From Vibrio sinensis (GTDB taxonomy: Bacteria; Pseudomonadota; Gammaproteobacteria; Enterobacterales; Vibrionaceae): 64,000 bases of DNA. The first letter of the stretch is position 1. Each line of letters opens with the position of its first letter. Positions 8,166 to 17,181 of the stretch are shown piece by piece. The notes under the pieces were generated by a model. The model was given only the letters and a program-made list of their open reading frames with translations. It ran no database searches and was not told the origin of the DNA. The position numbers and the translations under genes are program-made. The stretch is taken from contig NZ_QVMU01000002.1 in the NCBI RefSeq assembly GCF_003605645.1, forward strand, positions 62,001 to 126,000, in the 5' to 3' direction.

Positions 8166-9911
8166 TTAGTTTAAGAAAATATCGTCACCGCCAATGACTG
8201 TTCCGACAATACGGATATCTTTCAGGGTTTCGCGTTTCTCTTCCGTTGCTTCTTCTGCCAAGATGGTAAAGTCTGCCCATTTACCCACTTCGATAGAGCC
8301 ACGAACGTCTTCTTGATGTGCAAGCCATGCATGGTTGTAAGTAATAACGCGCATTGCTTCAGCAACGGTTAGACATTGATCTTCTCCGTAAACCTTGCCA
8401 CTCAAAGAGCGACGATTTACCGCGCACCATGCAGAGAATAGTGGGCTCACTTCCGTCACCATGTCGTCTGAGTGAACGCCGTGCATTAATCCGTGATTAG
8501 TTGCTGAACGACAAGCATCCATGCGTCTTACACCGTGCTCACCCACAGTATATTTCGCATGCACATCGCCCCAGTAGTACAAGTGATTGGTAAATAGGTT
8601 TGGTGTAATACCCACTTGTTTCATTCGGTAGAACTGGTTTTCTGTCGCCAATTGGCAGTGCTCTAATGAGTGGCGGAAGCCAAAATTAGGCTTGGTTTTA
8701 CGAATTTCTTCAATTGCTTGAATTGCGACTTCTGTTGCGCCATTACCATTGGTGTGAATAGAACAAGACATGCCGTGTGATTCACCAATCGAGATCTGTT
8801 CAATCAGCTTCTCTTTTGACATCAATAAATGGCCATTTGGCTTACCCTCAGTCACATAGTTTTGACCTGGAAGTAGGTGAGCTGTAAATCCTTGAATAGA
8901 ACCATCCGTTAGCATTTTGAAGTTGCCAACTGACAAGTATGGGTTTTTCTCGTCACGGATAGCATGAACCGCATCCCAACCCTCTTTGTCGCCGTAAACC
9001 CAGCGATCGATCGATGCAAACCAAGGTTCCATATTGACGCGAGTATAAAGACGACCTTGCTCTTGTGCTTTCAACCACCCCTCAGCAGCAACATTGCCCG
9101 GAGTTAGTGGGAAGTTCGTGCCTTTATCCGTTACGCTGGTACAACCGTTAATACGTGCAACTTTCGTCGCTAATTCACCTGCGTGGATAATGCCCTCTTC
9201 AGAAAAGTCCATTCTTGCCGCACCTTTTGCAAATGCAAATTGCATCATCGCTGGCTCTGCAACGGTGCCGTTTACTTGGCCATTTTCATAACGGAACAAG
9301 TTTGGATCTTCCGCCATATTCTCGTAGCCACACAATTCAATCGCGACTGAGTTGATATTGATGACGTGACCAGAAGCGTGGCCCAAACAGATAGGGAATT
9401 CTTTGCTTACCTCATCTAAAACATTACGTGTAACATCAGCACCCGCAAGCAATAGTGGATCAAAGCCCCAGCAGTTTAGCCATTGCTCTGAATCTGACTC
9501 TAAACGTGCTCGGTCTTTTTCAATCAAGCTTTTCAGATGTTCTGTTAACTGCTCAACTGATTGAATGCCTTTCATCACTGAACCGTCTGCTGCTTTACGA
9601 TCTACGTAGCCGACGTAATGTGAATCTTTTAAATAAGCGCCCAATACATGTGGGTGCATGTGGTGTTCTGCAAAGCCCGCGTAAATATAGTTTTGCTCAA
9701 ACGTTTCATTAAATTGCGCTTCAATACGATGAGCACTTAATAGAGAACGAATCGCCTCTAACGTACCAACACCAACAATCACACCATTTTGAACAGCAAC
9801 CGCTTCCGCTTCTGGTTGTTCAGGATTCATTGTGATCACTTTTTGTGCGGTAAAAACTGTCACAGGTTGTTTAATATCGATTAGACGCATGCATAGAGCT
9901 TGATAATTCAT
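8166..9911 (-). CDS. YtcJ-like metal-dependent amidohydrolase
   Basis: Member of the amidohydrolase superfamily (Amidohydro_3, YtcJ-like), which hydrolyses C-N bonds in amides or cyclic amides using one or two divalent metals. The 581-residue protein has an N-terminal beta-sandwich strand set (VFTAQKVITMNPEQPEAEAV), the metal-binding HxH at H84 and H86 within GFAEHHMHPH, a later histidine segment SIHTNGNGATE, and a C-terminal VHSDDMV aspartate region, then the returning sandwich (GSIEVGKWADFTIL). No signal peptide, so cytoplasmic. It lies between two MFS genes in one leftward run behind a porin. The substrate is unknown; an N-acylated or cyclic amide taken up through the porin is an inference. 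Confidence 0.88.
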   Translation of the reverse strand: MNYQALCMRLIDIKQPVTVFTAQKVITMNPEQPEAEAVAVQNGVIVGVGTLEAIRSLLSAHRIEAQFNETFEQNYIYAGFAEHHMHPHVLGAYLKDSHYVGYVDRKAADGSVMKGIQSVEQLTEHLKSLIEKDRARLESDSEQWLNCWGFDPLLLAGADVTRNVLDEVSKEFPICLGHASGHVININSVAIELCGYENMAEDPNLFRYENGQVNGTVAEPAMMQFAFAKGAARMDFSEEGIIHAGELATKVARINGCTSVTDKGTNFPLTPGNVAAEGWLKAQEQGRLYTRVNMEPWFASIDRWVYGDKEGWDAVHAIRDEKNPYLSVGNFKMLTDGSIQGFTAHLLPGQNYVTEGKPNGHLLMSKEKLIEQISIGESHGMSCSIHTNGNGATEVAIQAIEEIRKTKPNFGFRHSLEHCQLATENQFYRMKQVGITPNLFTNHLYYWGDVHAKYTVGEHGVRRMDACRSATNHGLMHGVHSDDMVTEVSPLFSAWCAVNRRSLSGKVYGEDQCLTVAEAMRVITYNHAWLAHQEDVRGSIEVGKWADFTILAEEATEEKRETLKDIRIVGTVIGGDDIFLN

Positions 9912-9944
9912 AAAATAATCTCTTGTTATTAATTTGTAGGGTTT

Positions 9945-9989
9945 GCCCTGCTCTTCTGTTTGAAGATGAAATGCGATGAAGAGCAGGGC
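9945..9989. repeat. Strong hairpin between MFS and amidohydrolase genes
   Basis: Perfect 12-bp inverted repeat GCCCTGCTCTTC (9945-9956) and GAAGAGCAGGGC (9978-9989) with a 21-nt loop. Neither strand has a run of T after it, so it does not look like a standard terminator. An mRNA-stabilising or segmental-expression element inside the operon is possible. Confidence 0.75.
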
Positions 9990-10009
9990 TGTAGATTTAA
10001 ATCAGACGA

Positions 10010-11620
10010 TTATGGTTTTTGAGTCCAACCTTGCGTTGGGATCCCCATAAAACCTGGAACATGAAGCAATACAAACAGTGCTAACGCCCAGAATGCATAC
10101 TGTGCAGATTCGATACGAACCTCTTTGTAGATAGAAAGCGCCGCTTCAGCTTGAGGCATGTCTGCACCAGCTTGCGTTAATTTCTCGAGCAAAGCTTGGT
10201 TAGACATAAAGCCATGGACAGGAGTGTCAGCTACATACGTTTTTACGATAGGAGCAACATCACTTTGTTCAATTGATGATTTGTATAGCGATGTAGAGCT
10301 AAAGAGTAGTACCGCACCGATGATAGCAACGCCAGCTGCTTGCCAAACGTTACGAGTCGAACATTGAATACCACCTGATTGAGCCGCATCACGAGGGTTA
10401 AGAGCTGAAGCAACGATCATGGCTGATTGAGAAGCGTAACCACCTTGACCACAACCTAGTAGCAATAGACCTACATACATAAACATTGGGTCGAAGCCGT
10501 CAGCTTGTAGTGAATAAGCCATTGAAAGAGCACCTGTACACACAGCCGCTGTTGAAGCCAATATCACCATACGAGGAGACCAATAGCTGTACTTCTTCGG
10601 AATACCCAAAGAGAAAACAATCATTGGAGCAGCCATCGTAGCCATTGCGACACCTGTCGCTGCACCACCTAGTCCTGCTACCACCATAATCCATGATAGT
10701 GTTACGAAGAATGCGGATCCAAAGACGGCAAAAATCAGACCGGTTACATATAAACCATTGCGTACTTGGCGAGTTTTAATAAATGATTGTGGAATCAGTG
10801 CCGCGCCATGTTTCTTCTCGATCTTCTTTTCGACAATCATAGTCACAACCATGATCGCAATACCAAGAATCGCAAGCGGTAATGCCGGTGACATCCCCAT
10901 CACAGTAAATGGTGCTGACATTGGCTCAATCAGTCCCCATTCAGAAACTTTTGAACAACCGATAATGAACGCTAGCAGACCAAGCGATGCCATGACCGTA
11001 CCGACGTAGTCAACGCGCATTTGAGCCGGTTTAATCTCTGGAATAATTCTCCAAGCCGCTACAAATACTAATACAAACCAACCTGACATGGTTGAAAATG
11101 CAGCTTGATAACCAGAAGCATCCATAATAATACCAGCGCCAATTGGCATCACGACAGCAGCAACACCTGTCGCCGCACCTACGCCACCAAAAGCAACTGC
11201 ACGCTCTTTGCCCTCATAAAGAGAAACAATAATACCAAGTACTGATGGAATCATTAGCGCAGCACCGAACCCAGTTAGGGAACGCGCACCCCAGATCAGA
11301 ATGTCCATATTCGGTGAAATAACTGCCAATGCTTCACCAGCGGCACAAAGTGCAGCACCCGCCATAAAGACTTGTTTAAAGCCTTTCGCAATACCTAGCA
11401 TGCCACCGAACACCATCAAAGCCCCAGCCAACAAGCTATAAACGATATTAGCTAATTGCACTTGGTTCATCGTTGCGTTCAATTGGAAGATAAATTCGTT
11501 GGTTGACATCGATAGCACCGAGTTATCACCCGATGTACCGACCTGTGCGAAACAAACGACGAGTAATGGAAACCACATAGCCATTCCCGTTTTCTTTTGG
11601 TTGTTAATTGCTGCATCCAT
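10010..11620 (-). CDS. MFS transporter, 14-TM (DHA2-like)
   Basis: A 536-residue major facilitator protein, long enough for the 14-segment drug:proton antiporter-2 class. Hydrophobic segments run through the length and the motif-A-like loop is GGMLGIAKGFKQVFMAG near residues 72-88; GARSLTGFGAALMIPSVLG near 111-129 resembles motif B/C regions. The C-terminal 60 residues before the last helix are soluble and rich in Ala/Glu. It follows the porin gene by 21 nt and precedes the amidohydrolase by 98 nt including a strong hairpin. Its substrate is unknown; a role with the porin in moving the same compound across two membranes is an inference. Confidence 0.88.
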   Translation of the reverse strand: MDAAINNQKKTGMAMWFPLLVVCFAQVGTSGDNSVLSMSTNEFIFQLNATMNQVQLANIVYSLLAGALMVFGGMLGIAKGFKQVFMAGAALCAAGEALAVISPNMDILIWGARSLTGFGAALMIPSVLGIIVSLYEGKERAVAFGGVGAATGVAAVVMPIGAGIIMDASGYQAAFSTMSGWFVLVFVAAWRIIPEIKPAQMRVDYVGTVMASLGLLAFIIGCSKVSEWGLIEPMSAPFTVMGMSPALPLAILGIAIMVVTMIVEKKIEKKHGAALIPQSFIKTRQVRNGLYVTGLIFAVFGSAFFVTLSWIMVVAGLGGAATGVAMATMAAPMIVFSLGIPKKYSYWSPRMVILASTAAVCTGALSMAYSLQADGFDPMFMYVGLLLLGCGQGGYASQSAMIVASALNPRDAAQSGGIQCSTRNVWQAAGVAIIGAVLLFSSTSLYKSSIEQSDVAPIVKTYVADTPVHGFMSNQALLEKLTQAGADMPQAEAALSIYKEVRIESAQYAFWALALFVLLHVPGFMGIPTQGWTQKP

Positions 11621-11641
11621 GATTTTTTTCCTTCTAGTATT

Positions 11642-12706
11642 CTAGAAATATTGAGGGTATTCAGAGAAGAAATAGATAATGCCGATTGACCAAGCATCAC
11701 CGTAGAACAGACTGTTTTCAGTTGAGTCATGATCAATTCGATATTCAGAGTAGATAGCGAGTTTTTTATCGAAATTTTTAACCACACCAAGGTTAGTAAA
11801 CTCTGTCGTATAAGCATCTGTTTCTGTGGTCAAACGGTTATAGCCAACAAAGCCTTTCCAACTTTCAGAGAATCGATAGTGTGCGAAAAATTCAATACCA
11901 TCAGAATCAACGAGATCCGAGGCAACAGGCGCTGCGCCAAATTCTTTTTGGTTATTTCTGCCAAAGGTATAGTTTCCACCTAGCATCCATTTTTCATTGT
12001 TATAGAACGCGCCTAAAATCGTCGCGCTGATGACATCATCACCGTCGCTTAACCCGTCTGCATTCGCAGCTTGATGGGCAACACCAAACTGGAATCCACC
12101 TTGTGCGTAACGGAGTGAGCCACCATAAGTGGTTCCTACTGTGACGGTTTCGGTAATTTTTTGGTCACTCTGGTCGCCTACAATAGCGCCAAGTAAAACT
12201 TTGCCCTCTCCTAAGCCAAACTGGTTGTAGTACTTCACAGAGTTATCAGCACGACCAAACCCTGCCACTTCTGAAGCTGGCGTAAAGAAAGCACCGGTTG
12301 CCGTATCTTTATTGCTAAATACGGTGTCTGAATACATGGCGATATCATAAAAAGGAGACCAGACTTTACCGGCTTCAATCGAGCCATATTTCGTGCGCAT
12401 TCCGATATAACCCAAACGAGTATTGAACTCGGTATCTGTCATATCACTAAATGCAACGGCATATTCCAGTTTGCCAAATGCCGTAATGTCATCATTAATC
12501 TTGTTCTCGCCAGCAAAGAACAGACGAGAAGCATTGGAGTTAAAACCAAGATCGTAAGGACTATCGTCAAAGTTGTGACTGTATTCAGTAGCAATCCAAC
12601 CACCAAATTCCAATGTTGCCGTATCGTATTTGGCAATCTCTATGGCCATACTCGGCGAAGCCAACAAAAGAGCACTAACGGTAAGTAAGTATCGATTTGT
12701 TTTCAT
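11642..12706 (-). CDS. Outer-membrane porin (OmpU/OmpC-like general porin)
   Basis: A 354-residue trimeric-type gram-negative porin. A signal peptide (MKTNRYLLTVSALLLASPSMA) is followed by alternating strands, an early strand TATLEFGGWIATEYSH, the porin-like segment IGMRTKYGSIEAGKVWSPFYD that precedes the constriction loop, and a C-terminal strand ending in Phe (FFSEYPQYF), the BAM recognition signal. It is the first gene of the leftward run and has a good Shine-Dalgarno (GGAGA). It is divergent from a ToxR/TcpP-like membrane regulator; in vibrios ToxR directly controls porin genes, so control by the neighbour is a reasonable inference. Confidence 0.92.
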   Translation of the reverse strand: MKTNRYLLTVSALLLASPSMAIEIAKYDTATLEFGGWIATEYSHNFDDSPYDLGFNSNASRLFFAGENKINDDITAFGKLEYAVAFSDMTDTEFNTRLGYIGMRTKYGSIEAGKVWSPFYDIAMYSDTVFSNKDTATGAFFTPASEVAGFGRADNSVKYYNQFGLGEGKVLLGAIVGDQSDQKITETVTVGTTYGGSLRYAQGGFQFGVAHQAANADGLSDGDDVISATILGAFYNNEKWMLGGNYTFGRNNQKEFGAAPVASDLVDSDGIEFFAHYRFSESWKGFVGYNRLTTETDAYTTEFTNLGVVKNFDKKLAIYSEYRIDHDSTENSLFYGDAWSIGIIYFFSEYPQYF

Positions 12707-13009
12707 TTTCTATCTCCGAAAACAACAAATTCGTTGGGCAAAGGCACAAGCTCAACGATGTAATGGCATGAAGCCGATAGAGATAGAATGCGGGGTTAGC
12801 GAATAATAGACCTCAAAAAAACCTCAATTTGATGTTTTTATTCTTCCAATCAAGAGAATATTGGTGAATATATCTGAATATTAAAGCTACAAATTCTGTT
12901 TTTTATCAAAAATATCTCAAGGTCAAAGTTATTGTGAAGCTTGGCAACGCCTCGCTTTTCGATACCTCGTAAAATAGCGTCGAGATTAATTGAACAGATT
13001 GGTTGATAG
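12707..13009. promoter_or_regulatory. Divergent control region between porin operon and membrane regulators
   Basis: This 303-bp gene-free, AT-rich region must hold both promoters. Visible features are two CCTCAA direct repeats 11 bp apart at about 12811 and 12822, followed by A or T runs, and two TCAAA sequences at 12906-12910 and 12923-12927 flanking a further TCAAG. ToxR-type sites are TNAAA direct repeats, so these are candidate regulator sites only. No convincing consensus -35/-10 pair was found for the porin, which would fit activator dependence. Confidence 0.45.
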
Positions 13010-13639
13010 ATGAATTTAGTTTTGCAGAGCGATCATTATCGGTTTGACGGGTTTAGCTACTCGCCGACAGAAGGGGTAATAGTTAGAAGCAACGAACGTA
13101 TTGTCTTGAAAGCCCGTGAAAACGAATTACTCCATATCCTTATCAAACAACACCCACTGCCAGCAACGCGTGATGCTATTCAGAATGCATTATGGAGTAA
13201 CTCATACGCCACTGACTCGACGATTAATCAAGCGGTGAAAACGCTAAGAGATGATTTAGTCGATAGCGACAGAACCCTGATTCGCACGATACCAAAAACT
13301 GGATATATATTAGGTGCAAGTCCTAAGTTTGTGCAGTACCAAGCAGAACAGTCTAGCCCTGAGGCTAAAATTTCGTTTTATTATCTCCCTCATTTTGTTT
13401 TTTGGCTCATTTTTGGACTGTTTTTTCTTGTGGTGGGTTATCAGTTTGGCGCACCCTCTGTAAAAGAGATAACGCACATCAGTCAGCAAACACATTACCT
13501 TTTTGAACCCAATGGCGTCGAAAAAGCACGCTTTTCAACCAACACTCCTAATACCGTTCTATTTATAGAAAGAACCAAGAAAGGCTATAGGCTTTGTGAA
13601 CTAGAACAGGAGAAGATGCTATGCAAAAACGTCATGTAA
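13010..13639 (+). CDS. ToxR/TcpP/VtrA-like membrane-bound transcription activator
   Basis: A 209-residue one-component regulator. Residues about 5-100 form an OmpR/ToxR-type winged helix, with ATRDAIQNALW, a recognition-helix region DSTINQAVKTLRDDL and the wing hairpin IRTIPKTGYIL. A single membrane segment spans about 122-144 and a short periplasmic tail follows (145-209) with Cys196 and Cys205, a C-terminal Cys pair reminiscent of TcpP. The stop overlaps the next gene by 19 nt, a layout shared by VtrA/VtrC and similar to the ToxR/ToxS and TcpP/TcpH pairs. It is divergent from a porin operon. Homology beyond the winged helix is inferred from architecture, not alignment. Confidence 0.85.
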   Translation: MNLVLQSDHYRFDGFSYSPTEGVIVRSNERIVLKARENELLHILIKQHPLPATRDAIQNALWSNSYATDSTINQAVKTLRDDLVDSDRTLIRTIPKTGYILGASPKFVQYQAEQSSPEAKISFYYLPHFVFWLIFGLFFLVVGYQFGAPSVKEITHISQQTHYLFEPNGVEKARFSTNTPNTVLFIERTKKGYRLCELEQEKMLCKNVM

Positions 13640-14100
13640 TAACCGTCATCACATTATTAACGACATCATTAGTATTTTTCTGGGCTGGGCATGAGCTCCA
13701 TAATAGACTGTCAACGCCCATACAAAGTATGGCAGGTGTATGGACCGGACATTCTAAGTTAGAAACCAATACGGGTTCGATCAATTACGAAGTTAATGCG
13801 CTCATCCAGAATGAATCAATTACATTGTCATTAGTCGCTCATGCGCAAGACAATACTAAGTTTGCCTTTCGGCTCGATCTGAAATATGAGGAACACACAG
13901 GAAGTGAGTACCTCTTTACAGTGAGAGATAGAACCACAACTTGGTTAGAACAGATTAGATCTCAAGAAAAATTAGATATTCCCGTTATTGGGCATTTTCT
14001 CGCTGCAACGCTTGTTAAAAAAGGTGATGATCAATTTTTCTTTGCATTCGATTTGGGAGCAGAGTATGTATTCGGCACATTGTTTGAAAAAGGGATTTAG
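13621..14100 (+). CDS. Periplasmic partner of the membrane regulator (ToxS/TcpH/VtrC-like)
   Basis: A 159-residue protein with one N-terminal membrane anchor (residues about 6-24) and a periplasmic domain rich in beta strands. The domain opens with GVWTGHSKLET, a G-x-W pattern seen at the start of lipocalin-like barrels, and continues through strand-like segments SINYEVNALI, ESITLSLVAHAQ, KFAFRLDLKYEE and QFFFAFDLG. It has no cysteines. Length is close to that of VtrC (about 160). Its start codon lies inside the upstream regulator gene, indicating translational coupling. By analogy, it would pair with the regulator's periplasmic tail to stabilise it and form a ligand pocket; that function is inference. 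Confidence 0.8.
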   Translation: MQKRHVITVITLLTTSLVFFWAGHELHNRLSTPIQSMAGVWTGHSKLETNTGSINYEVNALIQNESITLSLVAHAQDNTKFAFRLDLKYEEHTGSEYLFTVRDRTTTWLEQIRSQEKLDIPVIGHFLAATLVKKGDDQFFFAFDLGAEYVFGTLFEKGI

Positions 14101-14159
14101 TTCACTCATAGTAAAGGGGTAACATTCAGACAATACGCGATTGTAGTAAGGAATAGCGC

Positions 14160-15530
14160 GTGTACATTATAAATGGGATTAATTTCAACAGCTTAGAACA
14201 AACCATCAGCTACGATGACAAGAGTATTTTACTCAACCCAAAAGCGAATCAGCTGCTACTTTTTATGGTGCAACACCCAAAACAAACACTCTCAAGAGAA
14301 GAGATTCTCACTTCGGTTTGGAGTAGAGATTTTGTTAGTGATCACTCACTAACACAAGCAGTCAGCGACTTAAGAAAAGCACTTGCAGAGCTTGGCCAAG
14401 AATATAAATCACTCATTGTTACTCGCCCGAAAGCTGGCTATGTCTTTGAAGCGACTGTGACAATACTTCCTCAGCCAGCCACAGTCGGTGATGACTCATC
14501 AACGCTCCTAGTTCAACCACGCTCTCATATCAAAGGGCTATTAGGGATCTGCGCTGTTGCGTTCATTGCCGCTATCGTATGTACAACATGGTGGCTAACT
14601 CAACGCACTGCTGTTAACAAAAGATCCATTGACCCATATAATATGGTTTTTGTTACTTTTAAAGCAGAGCCTGAATATGAACACCTTGCATTTGGTCTAA
14701 GTGACTTAATCAATTATCGAGTTAATCAACAAGGTCGTTACCGCTCATCTTTAGTTTATGAAAAAAGTAGCGAATTATCCGATAGGGCCGCACTGGTTAT
14801 GTCTGGAGAGATTGATGAAGACAATAACAAGCTAGCTTTAATTTTTTATATTTATGATAACTTGTCGAATAGAAAGGTCTTTCAACAAAAATATGCATTA
14901 ACGGATGATGTTATCTCAACAGTACCAACCACGATCCTCTCAGATATTGAAAATGCGCTTGAAGTACCATTCGATCATGACATCATCACAAAACTAGATC
15001 GTCAATATCCAAAAGATCCCGATATGTTTAATTTAATACATCAAGCTCACTATGCATCAAACATTATTACCGTCCGTTCATTATATTCGGCAATAAAACT
15101 CTATGATCAGGTCTTAACTAAAGAGCCAACATTGGAGATTGCAGCAGCTGAGCGTTTTATTTCTGCAACGATTCTAAACTCCATTCAACCCAATGCCATT
15201 TTAGAGCCAGAAATGAATCGTTTGTTCGATAGTTTGATGGGGATCGATGATGAACTGCATGCTCCTATTTACTATGAAGCATTGGCTATTCATGCTTTTT
15301 TATTAGGTGCCCCTCCAAAGGCCAAAGAATATTTATCTCTTGCACTAGCTACTCGAGAATCATGGACTAGTAATATAATTGCAGGAAAAATATCTCAAGC
15401 TGAAAAAAAAGACTATCAAGCTGCAATTTCATATAAACGAGCTTATTCGATGAAACCTGATGAATCGACACTTAAAGTAATAAGTAGCCTATTTTATGCA
15501 ACCGACCTGAAAAAATTTGGTATGCAGTGA
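14160..15530 (+). CDS. CadC-like membrane transcription regulator
   Basis: A 456-residue one-component regulator beginning at a GTG with AAGGA 7 nt upstream. Residues 1-98 are a winged helix (SREEILTSVWSRDF, the recognition region HSLTQAVSDLRKAL, and the wing ending VTRPKAGYVFEA). A membrane helix spans about 126-146. The 310-residue periplasmic domain has a strand-rich first half and an alpha-helical, TPR-like second half, as in CadC. Key sensor residues for lysine or pH cannot be assigned. It lies 59 nt downstream of the ToxR-like pair on the same strand, and upstream of a DadA-like gene, so one locus carries two membrane regulators. Confidence 0.88.
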   Translation: MYIINGINFNSLEQTISYDDKSILLNPKANQLLLFMVQHPKQTLSREEILTSVWSRDFVSDHSLTQAVSDLRKALAELGQEYKSLIVTRPKAGYVFEATVTILPQPATVGDDSSTLLVQPRSHIKGLLGICAVAFIAAIVCTTWWLTQRTAVNKRSIDPYNMVFVTFKAEPEYEHLAFGLSDLINYRVNQQGRYRSSLVYEKSSELSDRAALVMSGEIDEDNNKLALIFYIYDNLSNRKVFQQKYALTDDVISTVPTTILSDIENALEVPFDHDIITKLDRQYPKDPDMFNLIHQAHYASNIITVRSLYSAIKLYDQVLTKEPTLEIAAAERFISATILNSIQPNAILEPEMNRLFDSLMGIDDELHAPIYYEALAIHAFLLGAPPKAKEYLSLALATRESWTSNIIAGKISQAEKKDYQAAISYKRAYSMKPDESTLKVISSLFYATDLKKFGMQ

Positions 15531-15668
15531 CAAATTTCAGAAGTTATCTTCCTTAAGGTTTCAAAATCTCTTCGCCCCCCTACTTTATGGTTATGGTGTG
15601 TCCTTTTAATTTCGTTTAATTTGAATGATGTTAATTTCAACCCACGATATCCGATAAGGTTAAGAAGA

Positions 15669-16937
15669 ATGACTAAAAAAACTATTGCGATCATTGGTGC
15701 TGGAATTATCGGTGTAACAACAGCCTATTTACTAAAAAGAGCTGGCTATCGCATCATCTTGATCGATGCTGAAGATGGACCCGCTTTAAAGACAAGCTTT
15801 GCTAACGGATGCCAACTGAGTTACTCGTACATTGACGCAATATCATCACCAAGTCTGATAAAAAAATTACCCAAGATAATAGCGGGAATGGATCCTGCTT
15901 TTCGCATTAAACTTTCACCAGATCCAAATCTAGTGACTTGGGGGAGCCAGTTTGTAATCAATGCCCAGAATCATAAAGAAGAGTTCAATACGCAAACTCT
16001 TTTGAGATTGTCACTTTATTCAAGAAGCGTTCTACATTCATTACTAGCAGAGTCTAACTTTGAGTTTGCACATCGCGCTTCTGGAAAATTACTTATTTAT
16101 ACGAACCAAGAAGAGCTAAATAAAGCGACGATACGCGTCAACCAGAAGGCCGAATGGGGTTGCAAACAAGAAGTTCTCAATGATAGCCAATGTCTAGATT
16201 TAGAGCCTAGTTTACAGCAATTGTCACAGCCGATAGTCGGTGGCATATATTCATCCATTGATGAAATAGGAAATCCCCATCGTTTATCCTGCGAACTTCT
16301 CGAGATAATGAAGGGTGATAAGGAGTTTGAAGCTCATTTTAACTGCCGTGTAAATCGAATTGTAAAACGTGGATATTCTATTCAGAGCCTTGAAACCTCC
16401 AATGGCGCTATCCATGCCGATGCTTATGTGTTGGCGACAGGGCCTGAAAGTCTTAATCTTGCCCGCGAAATTGGAATTAAGCTGCCAATTTATCCCATAA
16501 AGGGTTACAGCATTACGGTTCCAGCCACTGAGTTTGCCCCCGAAGTTTGCGTGACTGACGTTGATAACAAAGTAGTTATAAGCCGCATTGGCAACCAACT
16601 GCGGATAGCAGGTTGCGCCGATATCGTTGGTTATAAGAGCAACATAGATGAAAGTCGCATTGAACATTTGCTCAATATTTGTAAGAAGAACTTTCCCAAA
16701 GCAGGTGTTTATAGCGACATAATACATACGTGGACAGGTCTTCGTCCCGTCACCCCCAGTAGTGTGCCTATTATAGGTAAAACAGGTGTAGATAATCTTT
16801 TCTTAAACGTTGGTCATGGGGCACTTGGCTGGACATTGGCTTTAGGTTCTGCATCTTTACTAACAGCAATAATCGACCAACAACCCCCTCCTATAGACAC
16901 AACAGGAATGAGCCCCAAAGATCACGGTATTAGTTAA
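15669..16937 (+). CDS. DadA-like D-amino acid dehydrogenase / FAD oxidoreductase
   Basis: A 422-residue FAD-dependent oxidoreductase of the DAO fold. The dinucleotide-binding GAGIIG is at residues 10-15, followed by the FAD-contact SFANGCQLSYSY segment typical of DadA (usually SxANAGxxSxxY), the PIYPIKGYSIT segment, and the C-terminal TGLRPVTPSSVPIIG and GHGALGWTLALGS flavin-binding motifs. DadA enzymes oxidise D-amino acids at the inner membrane, passing electrons to quinone. The ATG at 15669 places the fold at the N-terminus; an upstream ATG at 15621 would add a nonconserved tail. It is one of two DadA-like genes here (the other at 36038). No transporter adjoins it, so its substrate is open. 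Confidence 0.87.
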   Translation: MTKKTIAIIGAGIIGVTTAYLLKRAGYRIILIDAEDGPALKTSFANGCQLSYSYIDAISSPSLIKKLPKIIAGMDPAFRIKLSPDPNLVTWGSQFVINAQNHKEEFNTQTLLRLSLYSRSVLHSLLAESNFEFAHRASGKLLIYTNQEELNKATIRVNQKAEWGCKQEVLNDSQCLDLEPSLQQLSQPIVGGIYSSIDEIGNPHRLSCELLEIMKGDKEFEAHFNCRVNRIVKRGYSIQSLETSNGAIHADAYVLATGPESLNLAREIGIKLPIYPIKGYSITVPATEFAPEVCVTDVDNKVVISRIGNQLRIAGCADIVGYKSNIDESRIEHLLNICKKNFPKAGVYSDIIHTWTGLRPVTPSSVPIIGKTGVDNLFLNVGHGALGWTLALGSASLLTAIIDQQPPPIDTTGMSPKDHGIS

Positions 16938-17181
16938 CGCATCCAACAAATACAACTATTGGTAAAAATGGGTTCAAGTCACAAAGGAATGTCACCATCC
17001 TCTAAGATTTAGTGCTCTTTCGTTTAAACTGATTCAAATGTAGAACGCTGATTAAAAATCCACTCTATACAGAATGCCACACGCTAAGTATTTGAGGGTA
17101 GCCGAAGCATTGTATATCTTGATTCTCAAGTAATACTCAAATAGGCTCAAGCATAGCCACTTTATGTTTATAGAGAAACCG

